Positions 36,646 to 45,864 are shown, counted from the first letter of the stretch. The stretch is DNA of 64,000 bases from an uncultured Pseudomonadota bacterium (GCA_903884235.1 CAISEB010000031.1:1-64000); one strand, 5' to 3'. A program made the numbers and translations. The notes: generated by a model not told the origin, from the letters alone.

Positions 36646-37035
36646 TCAGCCCCGGAACAGGGCGATGGCGGCGGCGCCGGTGCCGCCGACCAGCATCACC
36701 ATGATCGGCAGGATCGACAGGCTGAAGCCGACGGTGCGCTTCTTCGGGTCCTTGATGTAGGTGAAGAAGTACACGAAGCGGCCGATGATATAGACGCCAC
36801 CGAGCCCGGTGGCCCAGGTCGCGCTGATGTAGTAGCCGTACAGCGCCATGGCCGGCAGCAGCACGACGATCAGCTCGAGCGTGTTCATCTGGACGCGGAA
36901 ATAGCGCTCGAACACCTCGTTGCCGGCGGTCGCCGGGGCGGGCACCCCGTAGCGGCCGCGCGCGCCGCCGACCGAGATGCCGAAATACAGGAACTGCATG
37001 AGCGCCAGGCCCATGACGACGTAGACTGAGTTCAT
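36646..37035 (-). CDS. MAPEG family membrane protein
   Basis: A 129-residue four-helix membrane protein of the eicosanoid/glutathione metabolism (MAPEG) superfamily. Segments include VYVVMGLALMQFLYFGI, RVQMNTLELIVVLLPAMALYGYY and GRFVYFFTYIKDPKKRTVGF, where FRVQMNTLE and GRxxYFxxY-like positions are family hallmarks. Bacterial members are often glutathione transferases or of unknown role. It is convergent with the diguanylate cyclase gene, four bases apart. Confidence 0.88.
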   Translation of the reverse strand: MNSVYVVMGLALMQFLYFGISVGGARGRYGVPAPATAGNEVFERYFRVQMNTLELIVVLLPAMALYGYYISATWATGLGGVYIIGRFVYFFTYIKDPKKRTVGFSLSILPIMVMLVGGTGAAAIALFRG

Positions 37036-37135
37036 CGAGACCCCCTTGAATCGTGCCTTGCGTGCTTCGTGCGCCAGCGCCTTCCGGGCGGCTCGCGTCG
37101 CGGGCAGAATACACCGCTCCCTTCATGGACGTCCC

Positions 37136-37582
37136 ATGCGTAGCCCGCCGCGCGGATACCTTCAGTCGGTCGAAATCGCCCAGACGCCCCAGCGCGTCTT
37201 CAAGGCGTGCACGGAGCCGCTGCTGGTCACGCGCTGGTACGCGGTCGAGGCCAGCGTCGAGGCGCGCGCCGGCGGCTCGCATCGCGTCAGGCTCAAGGAC
37301 GGGCGCATCCGCGATGCCTCGATCGACATCTGGGAGCCGGGACGGCGCCTCAGGCTGATCTACATGACCGATCCGGACCTGCCGCCCGGTGGCCCGATCG
37401 TCGAGGACCTCGTCTTCGACCGCAAGGGCACCTCGACGGTCATCCGCGTGCTCGGCAGTGGTGTGCCGGGCGGACGTGAATGGGACGCCGAATTCCTGTT
37501 CCTGCGCCGTGGCTGGGCGTACTGGCTCGACGCCCTGAAGCGGCTGATGGAGCACCCGCCGGTGCCGCCGGTGTCCAGATGA
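37136..37582 (+). CDS. SRPBCC (AHSA1-type) domain protein
   Basis: A 148-residue START-like hydrophobic-pocket protein. The typical opening is SVEIAQTPQRVFKACTEPLLVTRWY, followed by beta strands and the final helix RRGWAYWLDALKRLMEH. Ligand unknown. The ATG at 37136 (MRSPPRGYLQSVEI) fits; the frame is open upstream. It overlaps the start of the next gene by four bases (ATGA). Confidence 0.85.
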   Translation: MRSPPRGYLQSVEIAQTPQRVFKACTEPLLVTRWYAVEASVEARAGGSHRVRLKDGRIRDASIDIWEPGRRLRLIYMTDPDLPPGGPIVEDLVFDRKGTSTVIRVLGSGVPGGREWDAEFLFLRRGWAYWLDALKRLMEHPPVPPVSR

Positions 37583-38898
37583 GGCGCGCGTTCGCGCTGG
37601 CGCTGCTGCTGGCGCTCGCGGCGCCGGCCCACGCCGTGGTGCGTGCGCTGGTCGGCGCCACGCTGCTCGACGGTGGCGGGGGCGCCGCGATCGAGGACAG
37701 CGTCGTCGTCATCGACGGGGAGCGCATCGTCGCCGTCGGCCAGCGCGCCAGCGTCGCGATCCCGGACGGCGCCGAGATCGTCGCACTCGAGGGCATGACC
37801 CTGCTGCCCGGGCTCGTCGACGCGCAGGTGCGGCTCAGCGAGCTCGGCCACGCCAGCCGGGCGCGCTGGCAGGAGGCCTACCTGCCGATCAGCGATCGGG
37901 TCGTCATGCCGGCCGCGGCCGCGGAACTGCTCGGCGCGGGCGTGACCACCGCGCGCGACATCGGCTCGCCGCTGGAGGCCGCGATCGGCGTGCGGGACCG
38001 GATCGCCGCGCAGCGCATCCCCGGGCCGACGCTGCTCGTGTCGGGGCCCGTGCTCGAGCGCGATCCGCCGCCCGGCGAGCACGCGCGGCGCTGGCCGGTC
38101 GAAGGCGTGGCGCAGGCGCGCAAGCTCGTCGAGAAGCTCGCGCATGCCGGCGTCGACGTCATCGTCGTCGCCGGGGCCGCCGAGTTCACCGATGCGGAGC
38201 TGGCCGCCATCGACCAGGCGGCGCGCGCCGCCAACCTGCCCTGGCTCGCCGAGATCCGCACGGATCGCGACGTCGCCCGCGCGCTCGAGGCGGGTGCCGG
38301 TGCCCTGCTCGGCCTCGGCGAGGGCACCGGGCCGCTCGCCGACTCCGCGCTCGTGGCGCTGCGCGCGCGCGCGGCGCGCGGCGCGCCGGTGGCGTGGAGC
38401 GCCGGCGTCTCGGTGCTGACCAACTACGAATGGCTGCGCCTCGACAGCGGCCCGCTCGCCGATCCGCGCTTCTACGACGGCATGCCGTCGATCGTCGCCG
38501 AGGACGTGCGCCGTTCGCTGTCCGACCTGCGCAGCCACATCGACCTCGAGACGCCGGCACTGCGTCGCGCGGCGATCGAACCGCGCCTCGCGGCGGCCCG
38601 CGCCGCCGGCGCCCGGCTCGTCGTCGGCTCGGATGCCGGCGAGCCCGGCCACCTGCACGCGCGGGCGACCTGGCAGGAGGTCGAGGCGCTCGTGATCGAG
38701 GGCCACCTGTCACCCTCCGAGGCAGTGCGGGCGGCAACCCTCGACGCGGCCACCGCGCTCGGGGTCGGCGGCGACACCGGCAGCATCGCGGTCGGCAAGT
38801 ACGCCGACCTGATCGCCGTGCGCGGCAACCTGCTCCGGCACATCGACCGGCTGCAGGACATCGAACTCGTGATCCACCGCGGCCTGCGGTATCGCTGA
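37579..38898 (+). CDS. exported amidohydrolase-fold protein lacking metal ligands
   Basis: A 439-residue protein with a signal peptide (MRRAFALALLLALAAPAHA) and the frame of imidazolonepropionase-like amidohydrolases: LLDGGGGAAIEDSVVVIDGERIVAVG, LPGLVD, AGVTTARDIGSP, VVGSDAGEPG, LSPSEAVRAATLDAATALG, and GSIAVGKYADLIAVRGN. The metal-binding HxH that should follow PGLVD reads AQVRL; the later His positions read WLAEIR and LLGLGEG. Only the final Asp (SDAG) remains. Hydrolase activity is therefore doubtful; a binding role or altered chemistry is possible. It overlaps the SRPBCC gene and is probably co-translated with it. Confidence 0.85.
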   Translation: MRRAFALALLLALAAPAHAVVRALVGATLLDGGGGAAIEDSVVVIDGERIVAVGQRASVAIPDGAEIVALEGMTLLPGLVDAQVRLSELGHASRARWQEAYLPISDRVVMPAAAAELLGAGVTTARDIGSPLEAAIGVRDRIAAQRIPGPTLLVSGPVLERDPPPGEHARRWPVEGVAQARKLVEKLAHAGVDVIVVAGAAEFTDAELAAIDQAARAANLPWLAEIRTDRDVARALEAGAGALLGLGEGTGPLADSALVALRARAARGAPVAWSAGVSVLTNYEWLRLDSGPLADPRFYDGMPSIVAEDVRRSLSDLRSHIDLETPALRRAAIEPRLAAARAAGARLVVGSDAGEPGHLHARATWQEVEALVIEGHLSPSEAVRAATLDAATALGVGGDTGSIAVGKYADLIAVRGNLLRHIDRLQDIELVIHRGLRYR

Positions 38899-38919
38899 CG
38901 ACGCAAGGAGTTCCCGACG

Positions 38920-39261
38920 ATGAACGCTATCTTGATGCGTGGCGCGTTCGCCGCGATCGGACTCTGGGTCGCGACGCTGTTCGTGGGCGGGCTGCAGTTC
39001 GACGACGGCGTGACGCTGCTGCTCGCCGGGGTCGTGCTCGCGCTGTGCAACGCCTTCCTGAAGCCGCTGTTCATCCTGCTGACGCTGCCGATCACGGTGG
39101 TGACGCTCGGGCTGTTCCTGCTGGTGCTGAACGCGGCGATGGTCGGCCTCGTCGCGTCGCTGATGCACGGCATGCATGTCGCCGGCTTCTGGTCGGCGCT
39201 CGGCACGTCGATCATCGTCAGCGTCGTGTCCGGGATCGGCGGGATGTTCGCGCGCGCCTGA
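38920..39261 (+). CDS. small four-helix membrane protein (phage holin 4 superfamily-like)
   Basis: A 113-residue protein of four membrane helices, of the PF04020 (holin superfamily IV, YvlD-like) type. Characteristic segments are LLLAGVVLALCNAFLKPLFILLTLPITVVTLGLFLLVLNA. Such proteins are widespread in bacterial chromosomes and rarely prophage genes; the function is unknown. A good ribosome site (AAGGAG) precedes the ATG. It ends seven bases before the convergent EamA gene. Confidence 0.85.
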   Translation: MNAILMRGAFAAIGLWVATLFVGGLQFDDGVTLLLAGVVLALCNAFLKPLFILLTLPITVVTLGLFLLVLNAAMVGLVASLMHGMHVAGFWSALGTSIIVSVVSGIGGMFARA

Positions 39262-39267
39262 GCCGGT

Positions 39268-40227
39268 TCAGCCCACCGGCTCCGCGGGCGTCTCGTCCGG
39301 CGGCGCCGGCGTGCGTGTCGGCATCGACACGAGCACGACGCCCGCGAGGATGACGGCCATGCCGGCGACCTGCAGGGACGACATCGTCTCGCCCAGCGTC
39401 AACCAGCCCACCAGCGCCGCGATCGCCGGGTTCACGTACGCGTACGTCGACAGGCGCGCCGGCGACGTGTGGCTCATCAGGTAGCCGTACGCGGTGTAGG
39501 CGACCGCGGAGTTGAAGATCACGAGGTAGCCGAGCGCGAACAGCCCGCCCGGGTCCCACTGCCAGCGCGCCGCCTCGCCGAGCAGCAGCCCGGTCGCGCA
39601 CATGATCGTGCCGCTGACCAGCATCTGCAGCGCGAGGAACATCAGCGTCGGCGTCGCCGTGCGGAAGCTGCGGAAGTAGTGCGTGCCGAGCGCCCAGCTG
39701 AACGCCGCCCCCAGCACCACGACCTGCCAGCCCAGGTGCGCGAGCGTGAAGCCGCCGTGCGGCCACAGCAGCGTCGCGACGCCGGCGAAGCCGAGCGCGA
39801 CGCCCAACGCCACCGGCGCGGTGAGCGGATGGGGACTGCGGCCGACCGTACCGAGCAGCGTGATCCAGAGGGCGCCACTCGCGTTGAGCAGCGCCGACTG
39901 GTTCGAGGCGACGTGCCGCATCGCGATCACGTTGACGCCGCTCGACAGCACGCCGTGCAAGAGCGCCATCGAACCGATGTGCCGCCACTCGGCGCGCGCG
40001 CGCGGCACCTGCTGGCCGCGCCAGCGCGCGATCGCCAGCAGCAGCAGGCCGGCGCACAGGAACCGCGATCCCCCGGCGAGGTAGGGCGGCAGCGAGGCGA
40101 CCATCATCTTGGTCACCGCGAAGCTCGTTCCCCAGATGAAGTAGACCGCGGCGAACGAGCCGTAGAGCAGCAGGGAGGCGCGGGCGCGGGTCATCGGGGC
40201 GGGCCTGCGGGCGAGGGCCTGCAGCAT
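39268..40227 (-). CDS. EamA-family (DMT) transporter
   Basis: A 319-residue inner-membrane protein with ten predicted helices in two EamA repeats (first from LLLYGSFAAVYFIWGTSFAVTK, second from LGWQVVVLGAAFSWALGTHYF). Motifs such as NASGALWITLLG and the C-terminal AYTAYGYLMSHTSPARLSTYAYVNPAIAALVGWLTLGE (about residues 246-283) are typical. Probably exports or imports a small metabolite; substrate unknown. ATG 40227 is used here; ATG 40194 (MTRARASLLL) is an alternative. Confidence 0.9.
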   Translation of the reverse strand: MLQALARRPAPMTRARASLLLYGSFAAVYFIWGTSFAVTKMMVASLPPYLAGGSRFLCAGLLLLAIARWRGQQVPRARAEWRHIGSMALLHGVLSSGVNVIAMRHVASNQSALLNASGALWITLLGTVGRSPHPLTAPVALGVALGFAGVATLLWPHGGFTLAHLGWQVVVLGAAFSWALGTHYFRSFRTATPTLMFLALQMLVSGTIMCATGLLLGEAARWQWDPGGLFALGYLVIFNSAVAYTAYGYLMSHTSPARLSTYAYVNPAIAALVGWLTLGETMSSLQVAGMAVILAGVVLVSMPTRTPAPPDETPAEPVG

Positions 40228-40255
40228 GCCACGGCGGGCGCGCCCGGCGCCGCCC

Positions 40256-42163
40256 TCATGTGGTTCGGGTCGCGCTCCGGTAGAGCCACCAGGCGATCAG
40301 GCCGAAGGCCGCGAGGCCGGGCCACTGCCCGAGATGCAGTGCCTCGGGCAGCGCCAGCACGTCGATGTTCGCGGTGATCGCGATCGGGATCGCGATGGCG
40401 ACGCCGACGAGGGCTTCGCCGGCGATCAGGCCGGAGGAGAACAGCAGCCCCGCGCGGCGGGACTGCTCGAGGTCGGTCGCCCCGCGACGCGCGTGCCAGC
40501 GGTCGACGCACTCGGCGAGCAGGCCGCCGAGGAAGATGGGGCTCGTGTACTCGAGCGGCAGGTAGATGCCGACGGCGACCGCGAGCACCGGACTGCGCCA
40601 GCGCGTGCCGCTCCTCGCGAGCAGCTGGTCGAACACGATCACCGTGACGCCGACCGCGGCGCCGAGGCCGATCATGTCCCAGGGCAGGCCGCCGACGAAG
40701 ATGCCCTTGGCGACCGCCGCCATCAGCGTCGCCTGCGGCGCCGCGAGGGCGTGTGCGCCCGGGTGTGCCGGCGTGCCGATGCCGTAGGCGCTGTTGAGCA
40801 GGTTGAGCACGGGCGCCATCACCGCGGCACCCGACACCGCGCCGATCGCGAGCATGACCTGCTGGCGCCACGGCGTCGCGCCGATGAGGCGACCGGCCTT
40901 GAGGTCCTGCAGGTTGTCGCCGGCGACCGCCGCCGCGCTGCAGGTCACCGCGCCGATCAGGATCGCGGCGACCGGGCCGACGACGCTGCCACGCCCGAGG
41001 AAGCCGAGCAGCACGAGCGAGGCGAACAGGATCGTCGAGATCGTGATGCCGGACACCGGGTTGTTCGAGGACCCGACGAGGCCCGCCATGTAGCCGCTGA
41101 CCGACGAGAACACGAACCCGGCCACGATCATGATGACCGCCATCGCGGCGGCGATGCCGACGCTGTCGACGACCACGTAGTAGAGCGCGAACAGCGGCAG
41201 CACGAACAGCACGATGCCGATGAGGATCGCCGACATCGGCAGGTCGCGCTCGGTGTCGTCGACCGCGCCGCGCGCGGTGGTGGCGCCGAGGCCGCTGCGC
41301 ACGCCCGACAGCAGCGAGCCGCGCAGCGTCCACAGCGCCCAGAGGCCGCCGACCAGCATCGCGCCCACGCCGATGTAGCGCACCTTCTTGGTCCAGATCA
41401 GGCCCGCCGCCGTCGCCGCGTCGACGCCGGAGAGCTGCACCGCGAGCGCCGGGTCGTGCCCGAACAGGAACGTGTTGTAGATCGGGATGAACAGCCACCA
41501 GGCGATCAGGCCGCCGCCGACCATGACGAGGCCGATGTTGAGGCCGACGATGTAGCCGACCCCGAGCAGCGCCGGCGACAGGTTGATGCCGAGGTAGGCG
41601 ATCGCGCGCTTACCGACGTAGCCGGCGAGGGCGAAGGACTCCGGCAGGAACCGAAGGCCCGACATCGCCAGCTTGAACAGTGCGCCCACCGCGGCCGCGA
41701 TGCCGAGCAGGCGGGCGCCGCCGGCGCCCTCGCTGCCGGCGCGCAGCAGCTCGGCCGTCGCGACGCCCTCGGGGAACTGCAGCTCCTGGTCGATGATCAG
41801 CGTGCGGCGCAGCGGCACCGAGAACAGCACGCCGAGCAGGCCGCCGAGGCCGATGATCGCGAACACCCACCAGTAGTCGAAGCGCGTCCAGTGGCCGAGG
41901 ATCACGAGTGCGGGGATCGTGAACACGGTCCCCGCGGCGATCGAGGAGCCCGCCGAGGCGCCGGTGGCGACGATGTTGTTCTCGAGGATGCTGCTGCGCC
42001 CGAGCAGCTTGAGGACCCCCATCGAGACGACCGCGGCCGGGATCGCCGTCGCCACCGTCAGCCCCGCGAACAGCCCGAGGTAGGCATTGGCCGCGGCAAG
42101 CGCCGCGGTCAGCAGGATCGACAGCAGGATCGCGCGCAGCGACAGTTGCGGGACGTCGTTCAT
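40256..42163 (-). CDS. OPT-family oligopeptide/metal-chelate transporter
   Basis: A 635-residue inner-membrane transporter with about 14-16 helices. OPT-family features include SILLTAALAAANAYLGLFAGLTVATAIPAAVVSM (about residues 14-47), NIVATGASAGSSIAAGTVFTIPAL, the duplicated repeat with GDNLQDLKAGRLIGATPWRQQ, and MWPR-like hydrophobic repeats. It probably imports short peptides by proton symport. A GAGGG ribosome site precedes the ATG. It follows the POT peptide transporter on the same strand, 25 bases away, so two peptide-uptake families are adjacent. Confidence 0.9.
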   Translation of the reverse strand: MNDVPQLSLRAILLSILLTAALAAANAYLGLFAGLTVATAIPAAVVSMGVLKLLGRSSILENNIVATGASAGSSIAAGTVFTIPALVILGHWTRFDYWWVFAIIGLGGLLGVLFSVPLRRTLIIDQELQFPEGVATAELLRAGSEGAGGARLLGIAAAVGALFKLAMSGLRFLPESFALAGYVGKRAIAYLGINLSPALLGVGYIVGLNIGLVMVGGGLIAWWLFIPIYNTFLFGHDPALAVQLSGVDAATAAGLIWTKKVRYIGVGAMLVGGLWALWTLRGSLLSGVRSGLGATTARGAVDDTERDLPMSAILIGIVLFVLPLFALYYVVVDSVGIAAAMAVIMIVAGFVFSSVSGYMAGLVGSSNNPVSGITISTILFASLVLLGFLGRGSVVGPVAAILIGAVTCSAAAVAGDNLQDLKAGRLIGATPWRQQVMLAIGAVSGAAVMAPVLNLLNSAYGIGTPAHPGAHALAAPQATLMAAVAKGIFVGGLPWDMIGLGAAVGVTVIVFDQLLARSGTRWRSPVLAVAVGIYLPLEYTSPIFLGGLLAECVDRWHARRGATDLEQSRRAGLLFSSGLIAGEALVGVAIAIPIAITANIDVLALPEALHLGQWPGLAAFGLIAWWLYRSATRTT

Positions 42164-42188
42164 GGCAGGCCCTCAGCGGAACGAGGAA

Positions 42189-43697
42189 TCAGCGGATGCC
42201 GCCCATCCAGCGGCGCAGCAGTGGCGACAGCACCAGCATCAGCAGTCCGACACCGACCGCGTACAGGGTCATCTGCAGGAATTCGGCCGGCATCGTGGAT
42301 ACGTCGCTACCGATGCGGCCGCCGATCTGCCCGGCCGCGAGGTTGCCGAGCGCCGTGCCGAGGAACCACATGCCCATCATCTGGCTGGCGTAGCGCGGGG
42401 GTGCGAGCTTGGTGATGTTGGAGAGCCCGATGGGGCTCAGGCACAGCTCGCCGCAGGTGTGCAGCAGGTAGGTGAGCATCAGCCACTGCGGGCCGACCTT
42501 GCCGCCGTCGGCGATGATCAGCTTGGCCGCGAAGATCAGCACCGCGAAGCCGAGCCCGAGCAGGATCAGCCCGAGGCCGAACTTGAGTGGCGCCGCCGGG
42601 TCGAGGTTGCGCCGTCCGAGCGTGATCCAGAACCACGCGAAGAACGGCGACAGAATGAAGATGAAGATGGAGTTGACCGACTGGTACCAGGTCGCCGGGT
42701 GCTCGTGCGCGGTGAACATCGAGCCGCCGAGCGAACGGTCGGTCAGGTCGCGGGCGAACAGGTTGAGCGTGGAGCCCGCCTGCTCGAACCCCGCCCAGAA
42801 CAGCGCTCCGCAGAGCGTGAAGGCGATGATCACGAGGACGCGCCGCCGCGCGACGCCGTCGAGCTTGCCGAACAGCAGCACGCCGCCGAAGAACGCAATC
42901 CCGATCGCGTACATGAACCTCTCGGCGAACCAGGCGAGCTGCGTCGCCGTCACCTGCACGACGCCGGTCGCCACCAGCGCCACCAGCGCTGCGACGACGA
43001 CGCTGCCGGCGAGCAGGATCCACCCGCTGCGGGACCGCTCCGCGGGCGTCGTGTCGCGCGGCACGCGGCCCGCGTCGCCGAGGTGGTGTGCGGTCAGGCG
43101 GTACTGCACGAGGCCGACCAGCATCGCGACGCCGACCGTGAAGAAGCCGAAGCGGTAGCTCAGCGTCTCGCCGATGGTGCCGGACAGCAGCGGCGATGCC
43201 CACGCGCCGAGGTTGATGCCCATGTAGAAGATCGAGAACGCCGCGTCGCGGCGTGCGCCCGCCTGGCCGACGTACAGCTCGCCGACGATCGCGCTGACAT
43301 TGGGCTTGAGGAGCCCCGTGCCGAGCGCCGTGACCACGAGGCCGAAGTAGAAGAAGTTGCCGGCCGGCACCGCCAGCATGAAGTTGCCGATGGCGATCAG
43401 GATGCCGCCGTACCAGACGCTGCGCTGCTGGCCGATCAGGCGGTCGGCGATCCAGCCGCCCGGGACGGCGCACAGGTACGCGGTGCTCGTGTACAGGCCG
43501 TAGATGGCGCCGGCGGTCAGCGCGCTGACGCCGAGCCCGCCCTTCGCGACGCTCGCCGTCAGGAACAGCACCAGCAGCGCGCGCATGCCGTAGTAGCTGT
43601 AGCGCTCGAAGAACTCGGTGAAGAAGAGCGTCGCGAGCCCGCGCGGGTGGCCGAAGATCGTGGCCGTGGGAGCTGTCGCGGCCGGGGTGGGCGTCAT
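42189..43697 (-). CDS. POT/PTR family proton-coupled peptide transporter
   Basis: A 502-residue major facilitator protein for di- and tripeptide uptake. The POT signature ExxERFxYYG is present as EFFERYSYYG (residues about 28-37). PTR2 motifs follow: GGWIADRLIGQQRSVWYGG and FYFGLVVTALGTGLLKPNVSAIVGELY. The C-terminal half has TYLLHTCGELCLSPIGLS, with the conserved Glu used in transport. The ATG at 43697 (MTPTPAATAP) fits better than the open upstream frame. Confidence 0.93.
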   Translation of the reverse strand: MTPTPAATAPTATIFGHPRGLATLFFTEFFERYSYYGMRALLVLFLTASVAKGGLGVSALTAGAIYGLYTSTAYLCAVPGGWIADRLIGQQRSVWYGGILIAIGNFMLAVPAGNFFYFGLVVTALGTGLLKPNVSAIVGELYVGQAGARRDAAFSIFYMGINLGAWASPLLSGTIGETLSYRFGFFTVGVAMLVGLVQYRLTAHHLGDAGRVPRDTTPAERSRSGWILLAGSVVVAALVALVATGVVQVTATQLAWFAERFMYAIGIAFFGGVLLFGKLDGVARRRVLVIIAFTLCGALFWAGFEQAGSTLNLFARDLTDRSLGGSMFTAHEHPATWYQSVNSIFIFILSPFFAWFWITLGRRNLDPAAPLKFGLGLILLGLGFAVLIFAAKLIIADGGKVGPQWLMLTYLLHTCGELCLSPIGLSNITKLAPPRYASQMMGMWFLGTALGNLAAGQIGGRIGSDVSTMPAEFLQMTLYAVGVGLLMLVLSPLLRRWMGGIR

Positions 43698-43786
43698 CAG
43701 GTTGACCTTGCGCCCTTGCGGGCGTTGCCTCGAGTGGCCCGGAGTGTGACGGATCCCGCGCCGCGCTGGCAATCACGCCCGCCGCG

Positions 43787-44605
43787 TCACGCGTTGCGGT
43801 CGGCCTCGGCGTTGGCCGCGTCCTCGGCGGCCTGCTCGGCATCCTTCTGCGCCTTCTCGGCGATCTTCGCCTTGGCGAGGATCCCCGCCATCACGATGCC
43901 GACCTCGTACAGGCCGTACATGGGCAACGCGAGCATCGTCTGGGAGATCACGTCCGGCGGCGCGATGACCGCCGCCTGGATGAACACGAAGATCAGCACG
44001 TAGCCGCGGTTGCGCTTCAGCGAGGCGTGGCGCACGAGGCCCGTGAACACGAGCAGCACGATCGCGATCGGGATCTCGAAGGCGAGGCCGAAGGTGACGA
44101 ACAGCATCAGCACGAAGTCCAGGTACTGCGCCATGTCCGCCATCATCTGCACGCCGGCCGGCGTCGTCGCGGTGAAGAACGCGAACATCACCGGGAACAC
44201 GAGGAAGTACGCGAACGCGACGCCGGCATAGAAGAACAGGATGCTCGACACCAGCAGCGGCAGCGCGAAGCGCTTCTCGTGGCGATAGAGGCCGGGCGCG
44301 ATGAACGACCAGGTCTGGTAGAGCACGTACGGCATCGCGAGGATGAGCGCCACGTAGAACGACAGCTTGAACGGCGTCGTCAGCGGCGAGACGAGGCTGG
44401 TCGCGATGATCGAGGAGCCCTTCGGCAGCACCTTGATCAGCGGGCGCGAGATGTACGCGAACAGGTCGTTCGCGAAGTACATGCACGGCAGCGCGACGAG
44501 GATGACCGCGAACACGGCGCGCATCAGGCGCGTCCTGAGCTCGAGCAGGTGCGAGATCAGCGTGCCTTCGGCGAGCGACTCGGTTTCGGGCTCAGGCGCT
44601 GCCAT
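43787..44605 (-). CDS. tatC: Sec-independent protein translocase TatC
   Basis: The 272-residue six-helix receptor of the twin-arginine pathway recognises RR signal peptides. The N-terminal cytoplasmic segment LISHLLELRTRLMRAVFAV holds the conserved HLxELRxR motif. Other hallmarks are MPYVLYQTWSFIAPGLYRHEKRFA and FGLAFEIPIAIVLLVFTGLV. The C-terminal tail is long and Ala/Glu-rich. It overlaps tatB by 14 bases. Confidence 0.96.
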   Translation of the reverse strand: MAAPEPETESLAEGTLISHLLELRTRLMRAVFAVILVALPCMYFANDLFAYISRPLIKVLPKGSSIIATSLVSPLTTPFKLSFYVALILAMPYVLYQTWSFIAPGLYRHEKRFALPLLVSSILFFYAGVAFAYFLVFPVMFAFFTATTPAGVQMMADMAQYLDFVLMLFVTFGLAFEIPIAIVLLVFTGLVRHASLKRNRGYVLIFVFIQAAVIAPPDVISQTMLALPMYGLYEVGIVMAGILAKAKIAEKAQKDAEQAAEDAANAEADRNA

Positions 44606-45038
44606 CGGCCTTCGGTGCCGTCACGGCCGCGGCGGCGGGCGCCGGCGCGTGCTGGTGGGGTTCGTCGGTCGGTGCGCCGGCGAGCGGCGCGTCGGGGCCG
44701 GCGGCCGGGGGGTTCGGGGCGACGGCGGGCGTCGCGCTGTCCGCGATCGCAGGGGTCGTCTCCGGAGCGGGCGTCTCGGGGGCGGGCGTCTCGGGGGCGG
44801 GTGTCTCGGGGGCGGGTGTCTCGGCGGGCGGCGGCGCCGGCTTCGTGCGCTGGGCCCGGGCGAGCTCTTCCATGCGGACTTCCTGCTCGAGCTGGGTCGT
44901 CAGCTGGCGCGCCATCGCACGTGCGCGACCGACCCAGCGGCCGATGTCGGCGGCGAGCTTGGGGAGCTTGTCGGGCCCGAGCACGACCAGCGCGATCACC
45001 ATGATCAGCACGATTTCGCTGAAGCCTATGTCGAACAT
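44592..45038 (-). CDS. tatB: Sec-independent protein translocase TatB
   Basis: A 148-residue single-helix protein that works with TatC in signal-peptide binding. It starts MFDIGFSEIVLIMVIALVVLGPDKLPKLA, the TatB membrane helix, hinge (GP) and amphipathic helix, followed by an acidic/basic helix and a long low-complexity tail. The tail contains four consecutive ETPAP units encoded by 15-base tandem repeats (about 44757-44823). The repeats could vary in number between strains without affecting the N-terminal functional part. Confidence 0.95.
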   Translation of the reverse strand: MFDIGFSEIVLIMVIALVVLGPDKLPKLAADIGRWVGRARAMARQLTTQLEQEVRMEELARAQRTKPAPPPAETPAPETPAPETPAPETPAPETTPAIADSATPAVAPNPPAAGPDAPLAGAPTDEPHQHAPAPAAAAVTAPKADGSA

Positions 45039-45075
45039 GCGTCAGGCAGTCCGGCCCGCGTGGGTCGGCTCGGCG

Positions 45076-45321
45076 TCAGGCTTTCGGGGTCTGCTCGGGC
45101 TTGGTGCCCTGCTTGTCGGTGGCGTGGAACTCCGCGTCCTCCGCGCTGATCTGGCGCAGCGGCTTCTGCGGGGTCTCGCTCTCCCCGGAGTCCATGGCCT
45201 TCTTGAAGTCGCGCACGGCCGCGCCGAGGTCGGAGCTGATCGTCCGCAGCTTCTTGCCCCCGAAGATCACCAGTGCGATGACCAGGATCAGGAGCAGTTC
45301 CATTACGCCGATGCGACCCAT
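45076..45321 (-). CDS. tatA: Sec-independent protein translocase TatA
   Basis: The 81-residue pore-forming component of the Tat system. MELLLILVIALVIFGGKKLRTISSDLGAAVRDFKKAM is the membrane helix, the GG hinge and the amphipathic helix with the conserved FG[GA]KKL. A short charged tail follows. Start assigned to 45321 (MGRIGVMELLL); ATG 45303 (MELLL) is possible. First gene of tatABC on the minus strand. Confidence 0.95.
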   Translation of the reverse strand: MGRIGVMELLLILVIALVIFGGKKLRTISSDLGAAVRDFKKAMDSGESETPQKPLRQISAEDAEFHATDKQGTKPEQTPKA

Positions 45322-45405
45322 TTCAGCTTCTCCAAATCGACCCGTGCGGGGCGAGGGATGATACCCCAAAGGGGCCGCCGCAGGCCGGACCGCTGCCGCA
45401 GTGCA

Positions 45406-45864
45406 TCAGGCCTGCGGCGCGCGCGGGGCGACCTCCAGCCAGAAGGTCACCGGACCGTCGTTGATCAGGGACACCTGCATGTCGGCGCCGAAACGGCCGG
45501 TCGCGACCTCCCGGACGCGGTGCCGGGCGAGCGCGACGACATGCTCGTACAGGCGCTCGCCGTCCGCCGGCGCCGCCGCGGTGCTGAAGCCGGGCCGGGT
45601 CCCCTTGCGGGTCTCGGCGGCCAGGGTGAACTGGGACACCACCAGCAGGCCGCCGCCGGTGTCGAGCAGGCTGCGGTTCATGCGGCCATCGGCGTCGTCG
45701 AATACCCGGTACGTGACGAGCCGTTCCAGCAGGCGGCCGGCCTCGGCCTCGCTGTCGCCACGCTGGACCCCCAGCAGCACGAGCAGGCCGGGCCCGATGT
45801 CGCCGACGATCGCGCCGTCCACGCGAACGGACGCCTCACTCACCCGCTGAATCAACCCAATCAT
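45406..45864 (-). CDS. dtd: D-aminoacyl-tRNA deacylase
   Basis: The 152-residue enzyme removes D-amino acids (and glycine mischarged on tRNA-Ala) from tRNA. Motifs [17 protein letters not shown] and [10 protein letters not shown] correspond to the family's SQFTL and NxGPVT active-site loops. The N-terminus is [17 protein letters not shown], so ATG 45864 is preferred over the GTG/ATG just upstream. It lies upstream of tatABC on the same strand, 84 bases away, with a long inverted repeat (GCCGCAGGCC and GGCCTGCGGC, 45377-45418) around its stop. Confidence 0.95.
   Translation of the reverse strand: MIGLIQRVSEASVRVDGAIVGDIGPGLLVLLGVQRGDSEAEAGRLLERLVTYRVFDDADGRMNRSLLDTGGGLLVVSQFTLAAETRKGTRPGFSTAAAPADGERLYEHVVALARHRVREVATGRFGADMQVSLINDGPVTFWLEVAPRAPQA

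Noticed and set aside
40226-42415. A 729-codon plus-strand open frame opposite the OPT transporter
   Set aside because: It is an Arg/Asp/Glu/His-rich shadow of a membrane-protein gene and has no ribosome site or domain.
45377-45418. Ten-base inverted repeat around the dtd stop as a terminator
   Set aside because: The loop is 22 bases, there is no T-tract on either strand, and part of it is coding sequence.
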